64,000 nt of DNA from Hyphomicrobiales bacterium (GCA_004144595.1 SEEM01000016.1:1-64000); one strand, 5' to 3'; shown: positions 17,095 to 26,352, counted from the stretch's first letter. Numbers and translations: made by a program. The notes: generated by a model from the letters alone, not told the origin.

Positions 17095-17106
17095 CTAGTA
17101 TACTAG
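17095..17106. promoter_or_regulatory. Candidate GntR operator (perfect 12-bp palindrome)
   Basis: ctagtatactag is fully self-complementary and lies in the 160-bp divergent region between the GntR gene and the ABC importer. Its core gtatac equals the centre of known UxuR/ExuR sites (ttgtatacaa), which fits the neighbouring uxuA. The position close to the GntR start suggests autoregulation. Confidence 0.6.
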
Positions 17107-17237
17107 GATACCGATCAATCGGGGCTTGCGTCAACTTGGCAGGTTTTGGAGCTGAGGGGCAGGGATCGGAATGCGGCGGCCGGGCCGGCGCACCATAAAA
17201 AGTTGATAAGCGGGCATCCGCATCTGGAGGAGAAATC

Positions 17238-18428
17238 ATGGCTCACGACAGCATCAATCGGCGTCATTTCATCGGCGGCGTCGCCGGACTGGGCGTTGCA
17301 GCGCACGCGCCGGGCGTCTTCGCCCAGCAGCTCAAGCTGCCGGCGTCGCCGCTGACGATCAGCATCATCGACGTCGGCGGCGCGCTCGCCCTCGTCCAGA
17401 CGCCGCTGGAAAACTACCCGAAGGCCAATCCCAAGGCCGTCTCGCGGATGGTCTTCACCAAGGCTCCGGCGCCCGAACTGCCGGCCAAGATCAAGGCCCA
17501 GCAGGCTGCGGGCCGGCTCGATATCGACATGGTCATCGGCGGCCTGGACGTGCTCTCGGCCGGCATCGACCAGAAGCTCTGGGTCGACCTGCTGCCGCGC
17601 CTGCAGGCCGAGCTGCCGAAGCCCGAGGACATCTACCTCAAGCCGGCGCTCGCCATGCATAATCTCGGGCAGGGTCAGGCCATGGCGATGGTCTATTATC
17701 CCTCCGGCCCGCTGCTCGAATACATGCCGGACCGCGTCAAGCAGGTGCCCACCACGGCCGAGGAGCTTCTGGCCTGGACCAAGCAGAACAAGAACCGCTT
17801 CTTCTACGGCCGCCCGGCCAATTCCGGCCCCGGCCGCACCTGGATCATGGGCCTGCCCTACCTCCTCGGCGACAAGGACCCTAAGGATCCCGAGAAGGGC
17901 TGGGACAAGACCTGGGCCTATCTCAAGGAACTCGGCGAGAACATCGAGTATTACCCCGCCGGCACCGGCCAGACGATGAAGGAGCTCGGCGACGGCTCGC
18001 GCGACATCATCATCTCGACCACGGGCTGGGACATCAACCCGCGCGTGCTCGGCATCGTGCCGAAGGAAGCCAAGATCCAGGCGCTGAAGGGTTTCCACTG
18101 GGTCACCGACGCCCAGTACATGATGATCCCCAAGGGCGTTTCGGACGAGAAGCTCAACGTGCTGCTCGATCTGATCCGCCACATGCTGACGCCCGCCCAG
18201 CAGGCCTTCACCTATGACGAAGGCTATTTCTATCCGGGCCCGGCGGTGAAGGACGTTCCGCTCTCGATGGCTCCGGCTTCCAGCCAGAAGGCCATCGCCG
18301 AGTTCGGCCGGCCCGAATACGACAAACTGATCGCCGACAACCCGATGGAAACGCCGCTCAACCCCGACAAGATGGTGATCGCTTTCCGTATCTGGGACGA
18401 GCAGGTCGGCGGCGCCAAGAAGAAGTAA
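17238..18428 (+). CDS. ABC importer substrate-binding protein (Tat-type signal)
   Basis: A periplasmic binding protein of 396 residues for the importer encoded just downstream. The N-terminus NRRHFIGGVAGLGVAAHA is a twin-arginine-like signal with cleavage near VFAQQ. The body resembles the extracellular solute-binding proteins of the polyamine/iron/phosphonate-type group (SBP_bac_8), e.g. ITTGWDINPR-like TTGWDINPRVLGIV and FHWVTDAQYMMIPKG. Divergence from GntR and uxuA suggests a hexuronate- or aldonate-type ligand; this is inference. The ATG follows a strong ctggaggag site. A stable hairpin after the stop probably keeps this mRNA segment more abundant than the rest. Confidence 0.9.
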   Translation: MAHDSINRRHFIGGVAGLGVAAHAPGVFAQQLKLPASPLTISIIDVGGALALVQTPLENYPKANPKAVSRMVFTKAPAPELPAKIKAQQAAGRLDIDMVIGGLDVLSAGIDQKLWVDLLPRLQAELPKPEDIYLKPALAMHNLGQGQAMAMVYYPSGPLLEYMPDRVKQVPTTAEELLAWTKQNKNRFFYGRPANSGPGRTWIMGLPYLLGDKDPKDPEKGWDKTWAYLKELGENIEYYPAGTGQTMKELGDGSRDIIISTTGWDINPRVLGIVPKEAKIQALKGFHWVTDAQYMMIPKGVSDEKLNVLLDLIRHMLTPAQQAFTYDEGYFYPGPAVKDVPLSMAPASSQKAIAEFGRPEYDKLIADNPMETPLNPDKMVIAFRIWDEQVGGAKKK

Positions 18429-18439
18429 CCGCGATCGGA

Positions 18440-18473
18440 GCGGCGGGCCTCGACTTGGTTCGAGGCCCGCCGC
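18440..18473 (+). terminator. Intra-operon hairpin after the binding-protein gene
   Basis: Perfect 14-bp arms gcggcgggcctcga and tcgaggcccgccgc enclose a 6-base loop. No T-run follows. Its place between binding protein and ATPase suggests mRNA stabilisation or partial termination, which would give more binding protein than membrane parts. Confidence 0.75.
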
Positions 18474-18513
18474 CTGCCGTTTCGATCCCGTTTCTCAGAT
18501 CTATCCGGAAGCC

Positions 18514-19599
18514 ATGACCATCAACGCAGCCTCGTTCCGCGAGCTTCGGCTCGACCGTCTGAGCCGTGACTTCGGCACCCATAACGCGCTCAAGGATGTC
18601 TCGCTGACGATCGGCAAGGGCGAGTTCATCGCGCTGCTCGGCCCGTCCGGCTGCGGCAAGTCGACGACCCTGAACCTGATCGCGGGCCTGCTGCCGGCGA
18701 CCGGCGGCGGCATCTGGCTCGACGAGAAGCGCATCGATCCGCTGCGGCCCGAAGAGCGCGGCTTCGGCATGGTCTTCCAGAGCTATGCGCTCTTCCCGCA
18801 TATGAACGTGAACAAGAATATCGGCTTCGGCCTGAAGATGCGCGGCCTGCCGCGCGCCGAGATCGACAAGCGTGTCGCCGAGGCGGTCGCGCTGGTGCGT
18901 CTGCAGGGCCAGACAGAAAAGCTGCCCGGCCAGCTCTCCGGCGGCCAGCAGCAGCGCGTCGCCATCGCCCGCGCCATCGTCGTCGAGCCGCCGCTGGTGC
19001 TGATGGACGAGCCGCTCTCGAATCTCGACGCCAAGCTGCGTCTCGAGATGCGCGCCGAAATCCGCCGCATCCACAACACGCTCGGCGCCACCACCATCTA
19101 CGTCACCCACGACCAGGAGGAGGCTCTCTCGCTCGCCGACCGCATCGTCGTGCTGCGCGACGGCCAGGTCCGTCAGGTCGGTACGCCCGAGGATCTGTTC
19201 TCGCGGCCCGACCATCTCGATGTCGCCGAGTTCATGGGTTTCCGCAACAAGGTGAAGGGCCAGGTCGTCGACGCCCCCGCCTCGGCGGCTGAGGGCAGGG
19301 CGACGGTTACTGTCGGCGATGCCCAGCTTTCGGGCAGGGCGCGTCATGCGCTCTCTGTTGGCGCCGAGGGTTATCTGGCGATCCGCCCGGAAGACCTGCA
19401 CCCGGTGGCAGCCGGTCAGCCCGGTCTCAAGGCGCAGGTCGTCTCGACCGAGTTCCGCGGCCGCGAGTTCGTCGGTTTCGCCCGCATGGCGGATGGCACC
19501 GACCTGTCCTTCCTCGCCCATGACAAGCTTTCGCCCGGCGAGACGGTGACGCTCGCCGCCGATCCCGACCGCGTCCTCGTCTATGGAGGGGCGGCGTGA
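18514..19599 (+). CDS. ABC importer ATP-binding protein (PotA/UgpC-like)
   Basis: The 361-residue ATPase that drives the importer. Walker A GPSGCGKST is at 43-51, the signature LSGGQQQR at 141-148, Walker B LVLMDEPLSNLD from 161, and the H-loop in YVTHDQEEA. The last ~120 residues form the TOBE domain typical of importers for polyamines, iron, sugars and phosphonates. The ATG follows atccggaag. The next gene's GTG overlaps its stop by 4 bp (gtga), so translation is coupled. Confidence 0.95.
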   Translation: MTINAASFRELRLDRLSRDFGTHNALKDVSLTIGKGEFIALLGPSGCGKSTTLNLIAGLLPATGGGIWLDEKRIDPLRPEERGFGMVFQSYALFPHMNVNKNIGFGLKMRGLPRAEIDKRVAEAVALVRLQGQTEKLPGQLSGGQQQRVAIARAIVVEPPLVLMDEPLSNLDAKLRLEMRAEIRRIHNTLGATTIYVTHDQEEALSLADRIVVLRDGQVRQVGTPEDLFSRPDHLDVAEFMGFRNKVKGQVVDAPASAAEGRATVTVGDAQLSGRARHALSVGAEGYLAIRPEDLHPVAAGQPGLKAQVVSTEFRGREFVGFARMADGTDLSFLAHDKLSPGETVTLAADPDRVLVYGGAA

Positions 19600-20486
19600 G
19601 CACCGATACCTTCTCCATTCCGCTGAAGCAGCGACTGGCGGCGCGCGGGCTGGACGGGCTGACGCTGCTCGTTCTCCCCGCGGTCCTGTTCCTGCTGGCG
19701 CTGTTCATCTACCCGTTCTTCTACGGGCTGTTCCTGTCGTTCGAGCCGAAGCAGGGCGGCATCTTCGCCAATTACCAGCGCTTTTTCTCCGATCGCTTCC
19801 TCTATGGCACGATCGCGACGACGCTCTGGCTCGCGCTTCCGGTGACGATCGCGACACTCCTGCTGGCGATCCCCATCGCCTTCCGCGTCCGGCTGATGAA
19901 GAACCAGCGCCTGCTGACCACGATCCTGGTGATCCCGATCACGCTCGGCACCGTGCTCGTCGCCGAGGGCCTGCTGAACTATCTCGGGCCGCAGGGCTGG
20001 TTCAACCGCGTGCTGATGACCTTCGGCATCATCTCCTCGCCGGTGAAGCTGCTGCACAACTACTGGGGCGTGATGCTCTCGCTGGTCATCACCGGCTTTC
20101 CCTTCACCTTCCTTTTGACGCTGTCCTACCTCTCCGGCATCGATCCGGCGCTGGAACAGGCCGGCGCCACGCTCGGAGCCGGGCCGTGGGAGCGCTTCAA
20201 GCACATCCTGTTCCCGCTCCTGCTGCCGGGGCTTGCGATCACCTTCTGCCTGAGCTTCGTGCAGGCCTTCTCGGTCTTTCCTTCGGCGGTGCTGCTTGGC
20301 GCGCCCTCGGGGCCGACCCGCGTGATCTCGATCGCGGCCTATCAGGCAGCCTTCGAGGAGTACGACTACTCTATGGCTTCGGCCGTCGCGATGATCATGG
20401 GCGTGGTTCAGCTCAGTATCGTCGTTTTGATCCTGGCCGCGCGCGGCATGCTGTATCGCGGCCCTGCCGGCGGCGGAAAGGGTTGA
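19596..20486 (+). CDS. ABC importer permease, first subunit
   Basis: An inner-membrane permease of 296 residues with about six membrane segments, of the PotB/CysT type. The coupling EAA region is recognisable in ALEQAGATLGAGPWERFKHILFPLLLPG, where the helix meets the ATPase. A GTG start overlaps the ATPase stop, and the second permease follows after 4 bp, so the three are one transcription unit. The ligand is the same unknown acid or amine as for the binding protein. Confidence 0.94.
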   Translation: MSTDTFSIPLKQRLAARGLDGLTLLVLPAVLFLLALFIYPFFYGLFLSFEPKQGGIFANYQRFFSDRFLYGTIATTLWLALPVTIATLLLAIPIAFRVRLMKNQRLLTTILVIPITLGTVLVAEGLLNYLGPQGWFNRVLMTFGIISSPVKLLHNYWGVMLSLVITGFPFTFLLTLSYLSGIDPALEQAGATLGAGPWERFKHILFPLLLPGLAITFCLSFVQAFSVFPSAVLLGAPSGPTRVISIAAYQAAFEEYDYSMASAVAMIMGVVQLSIVVLILAARGMLYRGPAGGGKG

Positions 20487-20490
20487 TCCG

Positions 20491-21321
20491 ATGGTGAAGG
20501 ATACCCGTCTCTCGACGAAGCTGTGGGCGGCCGCCAATTGGGCGCTGATCGGCTTCTTCATCGTCAATCTCTTTGCGATGATCGGCACGGTCGTCGTCTC
20601 GTCCTTCTCGACCCGCTGGCTCGGCACCTGGCTGCCGGCCGGCTGGACGACGCGCTGGTATGCGGCCGCCTGGTCGGAATTTCAGCTCTATGACGTTCTC
20701 TTCGTCACCTTCCAGATCGTGTTCCTGGTGGTGGCGCTCTCCGGCCTGATCGGCGTGCCTGCGGCCTATGCGCTGGCGCGACGGGACTTTCCGGGCAAGA
20801 AGCTGGTGATGCTGCTCTTCCTGCTGCCGCTCCTGGTGCCGCCGATCACTTTCGGCATTCCGCTGGCGACGGTGCTCTACCAGACCGGCTTCGCCGGCCA
20901 GATGTCGGGCGTCGTGCTGGCGAACCTCGTGCCGACGGTGCCCTTCGTCATTCTGGTCATGATCCCGTTCATCGAGCAGATCGACACCAAGATCGAGGCG
21001 GCCGCACGCGTCTTCGGTGCCAACACCTTCAAGCTCTTCGTGCATGTGCTGCTGCCACTGCTCATGCCCGGCATCCTCGCGGCGCTGCTTCTGGTGCTGG
21101 TCAGGACACTCGCCATGTTCGAATTGACCTTCCTCACGGCCGGCCCGACCAGCCAGACGCTCGTCGTCGCGCTTTATTACGCGGTTTTCGCCGCCGGCGT
21201 CCGCGCGGTGCAGTCGATCGACGCCATGGCGGTGATCTACATGGTCACGACCCTGATCTGGCTCGTCATCGCGCTTCGCTTCGTCAACCCGACGCAGATC
21301 GTCGCTCGCGCCAAGAAGTGA
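20491..21321 (+). CDS. ABC importer permease, second subunit
   Basis: The partner permease, 276 residues, PotC-like, with six predicted membrane helices. It has the EAA-type loop AAARVFGANTFKLFVHVLLPLLMPG. It ends the importer operon. Six bases after the stop a 13-bp perfect hairpin terminates the unit against the oppositely oriented exporter gene. The system is therefore complete: binding protein, ATPase and two permeases. Confidence 0.94.
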   Translation: MVKDTRLSTKLWAAANWALIGFFIVNLFAMIGTVVVSSFSTRWLGTWLPAGWTTRWYAAAWSEFQLYDVLFVTFQIVFLVVALSGLIGVPAAYALARRDFPGKKLVMLLFLLPLLVPPITFGIPLATVLYQTGFAGQMSGVVLANLVPTVPFVILVMIPFIEQIDTKIEAAARVFGANTFKLFVHVLLPLLMPGILAALLLVLVRTLAMFELTFLTAGPTSQTLVVALYYAVFAAGVRAVQSIDAMAVIYMVTTLIWLVIALRFVNPTQIVARAKK

Positions 21322-21326
21322 GACTG

Positions 21327-21357
21327 CCGGGCGGTGCTCCTCGCGAGCACCGCCCGG
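21327..21357. terminator. Bidirectional hairpin terminator
   Basis: The arms ccgggcggtgctc and gagcaccgcccgg pair perfectly over 13 bp with a 5-base loop. It fills the whole gap between two convergent genes. There is no T-run on either side, so it could be a protein-assisted terminator or an RNA-end stabiliser. Confidence 0.75.
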
Positions 21358-23184
21358 TCATCGCTCGGAGGACGCCCGCTCGTCCTCATTGGCGGCGCTG
21401 CGGCTCTTGAACAGCCGGAACAGCGATTTCCGCAGGCGCCGGGACGTCATGTGAGCGCCCGCCGGCCTGCGCTCCAGCGTAATCTTCTGGTCGTGATAAT
21501 CTTCTAGGCCCGGCCTGTGGCCGACGCTGATCAGGGTGGCCTCGGCGAGTTCCTCGTCGAACAGGCCCAGCAGCGAGGCCTGGCTTTCCTCGTCGAGCGC
21601 CGAGGTCGCCTCGTCCATCACGATGATGTCGGGCTTCTGCAGCAGGAGGCGCACGAAGGCGACGCGCTGGCGCTCGCCGCCGGACAGGGCGCGGTCCCAA
21701 TCGTCCTCCTCTGCCTCGAGCTTCTTGGCGAGATATCCCAAGCCGCAGCGCTGCAGGGCCGCGAGGATCGCCTCGTCCGCCACCGCACGGTCGGAATCCG
21801 GATAGAGCAGGATCGTGCGCAAGGTTCCCTTCGGAAGATAGGGTTTCTGCGGCACGAACGCGATGGTCTGGCCGGACGGCACGCGGATCGAGCCGGAGCC
21901 CCAGGGCCAGATACCGGCGAGCGCCCGGATCAGCGTGCTCTTGCCGGAACCGCTCTCGCCCGCGATCAGCGCCTTCGCGCCTTGCGCGATGGTCACCGTG
22001 GCATCGGCTACGACCACCCGCCCGTTGCTATGGGCGATCGACAGGTTCTCGAGATGGATCGCATCGTCCTCGCTTTCGCCGAGGACGATGCGCTCGTCCT
22101 TCTCCATGATCGTGCCGATATCCAGCGCTTCCAGCTCCTCCACCAGCTCGTCGACGCGCGTGACCGAGGCGAACCATTCGGCCAGCCGCACGAAATTGTC
22201 GACGAACCAGATCAATGCGGCCTGGACGGCGCTGAAAGCCGCTACGACCTGCACGACCGCGCCGAGCGTGATCGCGCCGGCCAGGAATTTCGGCGCTATC
22301 AGCAGGAGCGGGACGATCGGGAAAAGCGCGCCGTTGGTATTGAGCACCAGGGCGATGATGCCCTGTTGGCGCACGATCCCGAGCCAGGCGGCGACGACGC
22401 GCCCATAGCCTTGCCCCGCGGAGCTGCGCTCGTCGGCATCGCCCTTGATCAGCGCGATGCTCTCGGCATTCTCGCGCAGGCGCGTCATCTCGGACCGGAA
22501 CTGCGCCTCCATCTCGTTCTTGTGCGCGACGCGTGCGACGAGCGGGCGCCCGGCCAGGTAGGCCGCAAGCGAGGCGATCGTGGCGTAGACCACCGCCGCG
22601 ACCGCCATGTAGCTGGGGATCACGATCGTGGTTCCGCCCAGCGTGAACTCGGCGGAGCCCGCGACCTGCCAGAGGATCGCGGCGAAGGTCGCCGCCGTGA
22701 CGAAGGCCGTGATCAGGCCGATCGCGAGTTCGACCAGTGGTTCGATGGCGAGGCGGGCATCCTCGGCGATCCGGTACTCCGGCGCCGTCATCTTCTTCGA
22801 CAGGAAGCCCAGGCGATAATAGCGCTGGTCCGCGATCCACCAGCCGGAGAGACGGCGCGTCAGGTTCTCGCGCCAGCGCACCTGCAGCAGCATCCGGCTG
22901 ACGACGAGGCCGGAGACCGAAAGGGCGGAGGCCACCAGCAGCAACGGCAGCCAGCTTGTCGTCGCCCAGACAGCGGCGACATCGCGCTTCTCGAGCGCAT
23001 CGAAGAACCAGCGGTTCCAGCGATTTATGCCGACGGCGGCGGCGGTCTGCGCCGCGATGAAGACGAGGACGGTGATCGTCAGCGCCCAGGCCCGCCAGCG
23101 CGCCTTACCGCGCCAATAGCGCGACGCGATACGAAAAAATTGCCGCATGCGCGAGCGGCGCGAAACGCGCGGAGCCTCTGCCAT
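21358..23184 (-). CDS. ABC transporter, fused permease/ATPase of the YddA/SbmA-BacA type
   Basis: A 608-residue inner-membrane half-transporter. The N-terminal part (about 1-330) is the SbmA/BacA-like membrane domain with RFFDALEKRD-like WFFDALEKRDVAA, WWIADQRYYRLG and NPEYRIAED-like EYRIAEDARLAIE. The ATPase follows, with Walker A GESGSGKST, PQKPYLPKGTLR (typical of the ABCD group), the signature LSGGERQR and Walker B IIVMDEATSALDEES. Relatives carry peptides, antibiotics, vitamin B12 or long-chain fatty acids; in rhizobia BacA/BclA types protect against host peptides. The Arg/Ser-rich ends are not conserved. It stands alone. Confidence 0.93.
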   Translation of the reverse strand: MAEAPRVSRRSRMRQFFRIASRYWRGKARWRAWALTITVLVFIAAQTAAAVGINRWNRWFFDALEKRDVAAVWATTSWLPLLLVASALSVSGLVVSRMLLQVRWRENLTRRLSGWWIADQRYYRLGFLSKKMTAPEYRIAEDARLAIEPLVELAIGLITAFVTAATFAAILWQVAGSAEFTLGGTTIVIPSYMAVAAVVYATIASLAAYLAGRPLVARVAHKNEMEAQFRSEMTRLRENAESIALIKGDADERSSAGQGYGRVVAAWLGIVRQQGIIALVLNTNGALFPIVPLLLIAPKFLAGAITLGAVVQVVAAFSAVQAALIWFVDNFVRLAEWFASVTRVDELVEELEALDIGTIMEKDERIVLGESEDDAIHLENLSIAHSNGRVVVADATVTIAQGAKALIAGESGSGKSTLIRALAGIWPWGSGSIRVPSGQTIAFVPQKPYLPKGTLRTILLYPDSDRAVADEAILAALQRCGLGYLAKKLEAEEDDWDRALSGGERQRVAFVRLLLQKPDIIVMDEATSALDEESQASLLGLFDEELAEATLISVGHRPGLEDYHDQKITLERRPAGAHMTSRRLRKSLFRLFKSRSAANEDERASSER

Positions 23185-23440
23185 GGTCTACTCCGCGTTG
23201 TCAGTCGCGCACGTTCGGGCGACATTTTCGAGAGGCCTGGCGCAGGCCGCCTGCTCTAACGGAAGGCGTGCAGCTTAGTTCCGTCCGGAACGAAACGATG
23301 TGGCGGAGCGTCTGGCGCTGGAATGTCGCCTCTCGCCTATCTCGCGGATTTGCGTCATATACGCCCCGTTTCGCCTCGGCGTCGGGCAAGGAGCGGCCTG
23401 TTTCGGCGAACGGTATCGGGCAGGGCATGGCAGGCGAGCA

Positions 23441-24466
23441 TTGACGACAGGTCATCAGACGATCGTGGACAGCGACGAAGCGCGCTTCTGGCGCTTCTCA
23501 GTGGCGCCGATGATGGATTGGACGGACCGGTATTGCCGCGTCATCCATCGCCTGATGTCGCGCCATGCGCTGCTCTATACAGAGATGGTGACGGCGCAGG
23601 CAGTGATCCGTGGCGATCGCGAGCGGCTGATCGGCTTCGATGCGGTGGAACATCCCGTAGCGCTCCAGCTCGGCGGCAACGATCCGAAGCTCCTCGCCGA
23701 AGCCGCGAAGATCGGTGCCGATTTCGGCTATGACGAGATCAACCTGAACTGCGGCTGCCCATCGGACCGGGTGCAGGGCGGGGCCTTCGGCGCCTGCCTG
23801 ATGCGCGAGCCGGCTCTGGTCGGCGATTGCGTCGCGGCGATGAAGGCGGCGGTCAGGGTCCCCGTCACGGTGAAATGCCGCATCGGCGTCGACGATCAGG
23901 ACCCGGACGTGGCGCTGGATGCGCTGACGGCTTCGGTGCGCGCGGCCGGCGTCGATGCCCTGATCGTCCATGCCCGCAAGGCCTGGCTGCAGGGTCTCTC
24001 GCCCAAGGAGAACCGCGAGATCCCGCCGCTCGACTACGAGCGCGCCTATCGCCTAAAAGCGGCCAATCCCGATCTGCCGACCGCGATCAACGGCGGCATC
24101 AAGGCGCCCTCGGAATGGCTGCCCCATCTGGAGAGGCTCGACGGCGTGATGATCGGCCGCGAGGCCTACCAGAACCCCGAGACCCTGCTTCAGGTCGACC
24201 CACTGCTGTTCGACGAGGAGGCGCCGGTGGCCGATGCCTTCGCCATGCTGGAGGCGCTGGAGCCGCATATCGCGGCGCATCTTGAGCGGGGCGGCCGCAT
24301 GCATGCCTTCACCCGCCATCTCGTCGGATTGTTTCCCGGCCGCCCGGGCGCGCGCCTGTTTCGCCGCCATCTCGCCGAGCGCTGCGTCGGCCCGGAGGCG
24401 ACGCCTGGCGATCTGCGCGCGGCCATCGCCCATGTCTCGCGCCAAGAGGCAGCCGCAGCAGCCTGA
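23441..24466 (+). CDS. dusA: tRNA-dihydrouridine(20/20a) synthase DusA
   Basis: DusA reduces uridine 20/20a in the D-loop of tRNA using FMN and NADPH. The 341 residues contain RFSVAPMMDWTDRYCR, YTEMVTAQA, the flavin-site EINLNCGCPSDRVQGG with catalytic Cys106, and HARKAWLQGLSPKENREIPP, all diagnostic of DusA. The start is uncertain. The TTG at 23441 has gcaggcgag just upstream and gives a family-like N-terminus. A GTG lies at 23465. The open frame continues upstream to 23300 without family similarity. It is divergent from the ABC exporter gene. Confidence 0.93.
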   Translation: MTTGHQTIVDSDEARFWRFSVAPMMDWTDRYCRVIHRLMSRHALLYTEMVTAQAVIRGDRERLIGFDAVEHPVALQLGGNDPKLLAEAAKIGADFGYDEINLNCGCPSDRVQGGAFGACLMREPALVGDCVAAMKAAVRVPVTVKCRIGVDDQDPDVALDALTASVRAAGVDALIVHARKAWLQGLSPKENREIPPLDYERAYRLKAANPDLPTAINGGIKAPSEWLPHLERLDGVMIGREAYQNPETLLQVDPLLFDEEAPVADAFAMLEALEPHIAAHLERGGRMHAFTRHLVGLFPGRPGARLFRRHLAERCVGPEATPGDLRAAIAHVSRQEAAAAA

Positions 24467-24720
24467 ACGGCGTTCGGCGTCATACCGAGGGTGAGGCGCG
24501 GAGCGGTCAGGCCGTCCACGCCACCCGACGTTGTCGCTCGATCCAAACGACGAGCCCGATCGGCTCGCAACAATCGCTCATTCTTCGCGGGAAAATTCAG
24601 CCGTTCTGCCGTTCGCCTTGTAGTAGCCTCCGGGCGCCGGGTCCCCGACGCCGTTTTCGTGCGGGTGACGGCGACCTTCGGCGGCGAATTTGGATGCGGA
24701 CGCGATCTCGGGAGCAGGCT

Positions 24721-26133
24721 GTGCAGAATACCGACAAGATTTGGACGATCGTCGATTCAAAGCAGGCGGATTATATCGAGCTGAGCGATCGCGTCTTCGA
24801 GATGCCCGAGCTGAACTACCGAGAGGTCAAGTCGGCTGCGGCCCATGCCGAGCAGCTTCGGCGCGAGGGATTCCGTGTCGAAACGGGCATCGCCGGGCTC
24901 CCGACCGCCGTCATGGGCGAGGCGGGAGAAGATGGTCCGGTCATTGCCATTCTCGGTGAATACGACGCGCTGCCGGAACTCTCGCAGGCACCCGGCGTGT
25001 CCGAGCATGACCCGCTGCCTAACCAGCCGGCCGGTCATGGCTGCGGCCATAATCTTCTCGGCGCCGGCGCCATGCTGGCGGCCGCGGCGGTCAAGGATTT
25101 CCTCGCCGAGCGCGGGCTCAAGGGTCGTGTGCGCTATTACGGCTGCCCGGCCGAGGAAGGCGGGGCGGGCAAGGCCTTCATGGTCAAGGAAGGGGCGTTT
25201 AAGGATGTCGACATCGCGATTTCCTGGCACCCGGCCGATTTCGCGGCCGTGACGGAGGCGATCTCGCTCGCCAACACCACGATCGACTTCGAGTTCACCG
25301 GCCGTGCCAGCCATGCGGCTGCGGCACCGCATCTCGGCCGCTCGGCGCTCGATGCGGCCGAGTTGATGAATGTCGGCGTCAATTACATGCGCGAGCACAT
25401 GCCGTCCGACGCTCGCATCCACTATGCCTATCTCGACGCCGGCGGCATCGCGCCGAACGTCGTGCAGGCCAAGGCCCGGTTGCGCTATGTCGTGCGTGCG
25501 ACGATTGTGTCCCAGGTCCACGAACTCCTCGCCCGCGTCCGGAAGATCGCTGACGGCGCGGCGCTGATGACGGAGACCACCGTCACCAGCGAAGTCGTCA
25601 GCGCGATGAGCAGCCTGCTGGGGAACACGCCGCTGGAAGACGCGATGCAGCGCAATTTCGACAGGCTCGGCCCGCCGCCTTTCGACGCGGATGACGTGGC
25701 CTTCGCCCGGCGGATGCAGAAGACCGTCACGCCGGCTCATATCGAAAACGCATTCCGCCGCTCGGGATTGCAGGTCTCGGATTTCCCGCTGTGCAACGCC
25801 ATCGCGCCGAAGCAGGTGCCGGGGCCGCGGATGATGGGCTCGACCGATGTCGGCGATGTCTCATGGGCCGTTCCGACGGTCCAGGCGCGGGGCGCGACCT
25901 ATACGATCGGCACGCCCGGGCATTCCTGGCAGCTCACGGCCCATGGCCAGTCGCCGCTCGCCCATAAGGGCATGGTTCACGTCGCCAAGGTGATGGCGGG
26001 CGTCGCGGCGGACGTGTTCGTCGAGCCGGGCTTGCTGGAACAGGCCAAGGCCGATTTCGAGGAGCGTCTGGTGCGGGAGCCCTACAAGGCGCTCCTGCCC
26101 GATGACGCCAAGCCGCCTTTCCACATGTTCTGA
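24721..26133 (+). CDS. M20-family amidohydrolase, AbgB-like
   Basis: A cytoplasmic metallo-amidohydrolase that probably cleaves an acyl- or aminobenzoyl-amino acid. The 470 residues match the length of p-aminobenzoyl-glutamate hydrolase subunit B (AbgB). Metal-site signatures are GHGCGHN (about 105-111), the base-bearing PAEEGG and the dimerisation-domain motif GRASHAAAAPH. ILGEYDALPE and PGPRMMGSTDVGDVSW are typical. No AbgA or AbgT gene is adjacent, so the substrate is uncertain. The GTG at 24721 is placed ideally after ctcgggag. An ATG at 24694 in the same frame would add nine residues. Confidence 0.9.
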   Translation: MQNTDKIWTIVDSKQADYIELSDRVFEMPELNYREVKSAAAHAEQLRREGFRVETGIAGLPTAVMGEAGEDGPVIAILGEYDALPELSQAPGVSEHDPLPNQPAGHGCGHNLLGAGAMLAAAAVKDFLAERGLKGRVRYYGCPAEEGGAGKAFMVKEGAFKDVDIAISWHPADFAAVTEAISLANTTIDFEFTGRASHAAAAPHLGRSALDAAELMNVGVNYMREHMPSDARIHYAYLDAGGIAPNVVQAKARLRYVVRATIVSQVHELLARVRKIADGAALMTETTVTSEVVSAMSSLLGNTPLEDAMQRNFDRLGPPPFDADDVAFARRMQKTVTPAHIENAFRRSGLQVSDFPLCNAIAPKQVPGPRMMGSTDVGDVSWAVPTVQARGATYTIGTPGHSWQLTAHGQSPLAHKGMVHVAKVMAGVAADVFVEPGLLEQAKADFEERLVREPYKALLPDDAKPPFHMF

Positions 26134-26150
26134 CGGCGCGGGACCATGGC

Positions 26151-26214
26151 CCTGCCCAGGATCGGCCCGGCCCAGGATCGGCCCTGCCCAGGATCGGCCC
26201 GGCCCAGGATCGGC
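26151..26214. repeat. Tandem repeat, four 16-bp units
   Basis: Four head-to-tail units of cc-t/g-gcccaggatcggc alternate T, G, T, G at the third base, so the array also has a 32-bp period. It starts 18 bp after the amidohydrolase stop. The units have no spacers, so it is not a CRISPR array. Confidence 0.9.
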
Positions 26215-26321
26215 GCGGCCATGGCGTCCGCCGACGACGGGCTCGGGGCGGTGTCCATCAGACGAAGGCCTCGGCGCTCTCGACGGCCTTCAGGCCGGCT
26301 TCCCTTTCATGGCGCTGAGCC

Positions 26322-26351
26322 TTGACGAGCGCAGCGGCTTGCGGCTACAAT
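26322..26351 (+). promoter_or_regulatory. Sigma-70-type promoter of the arsR cassette
   Basis: A -35 box ttgacg (26322-26327) and a -10 box tacaat (26346-26351) are separated by 18 bp. The expected start of transcription, seven or eight bases after the -10 box, falls on or beside the ATG of the regulator, which implies a leaderless mRNA. Confidence 0.7.
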
Positions 26352-26352
26352 T

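Noticed and set aside
26151-26214. Possible CRISPR array
   Set aside because: The 16-bp units are directly adjacent with no spacers, and no cas gene is in the window.
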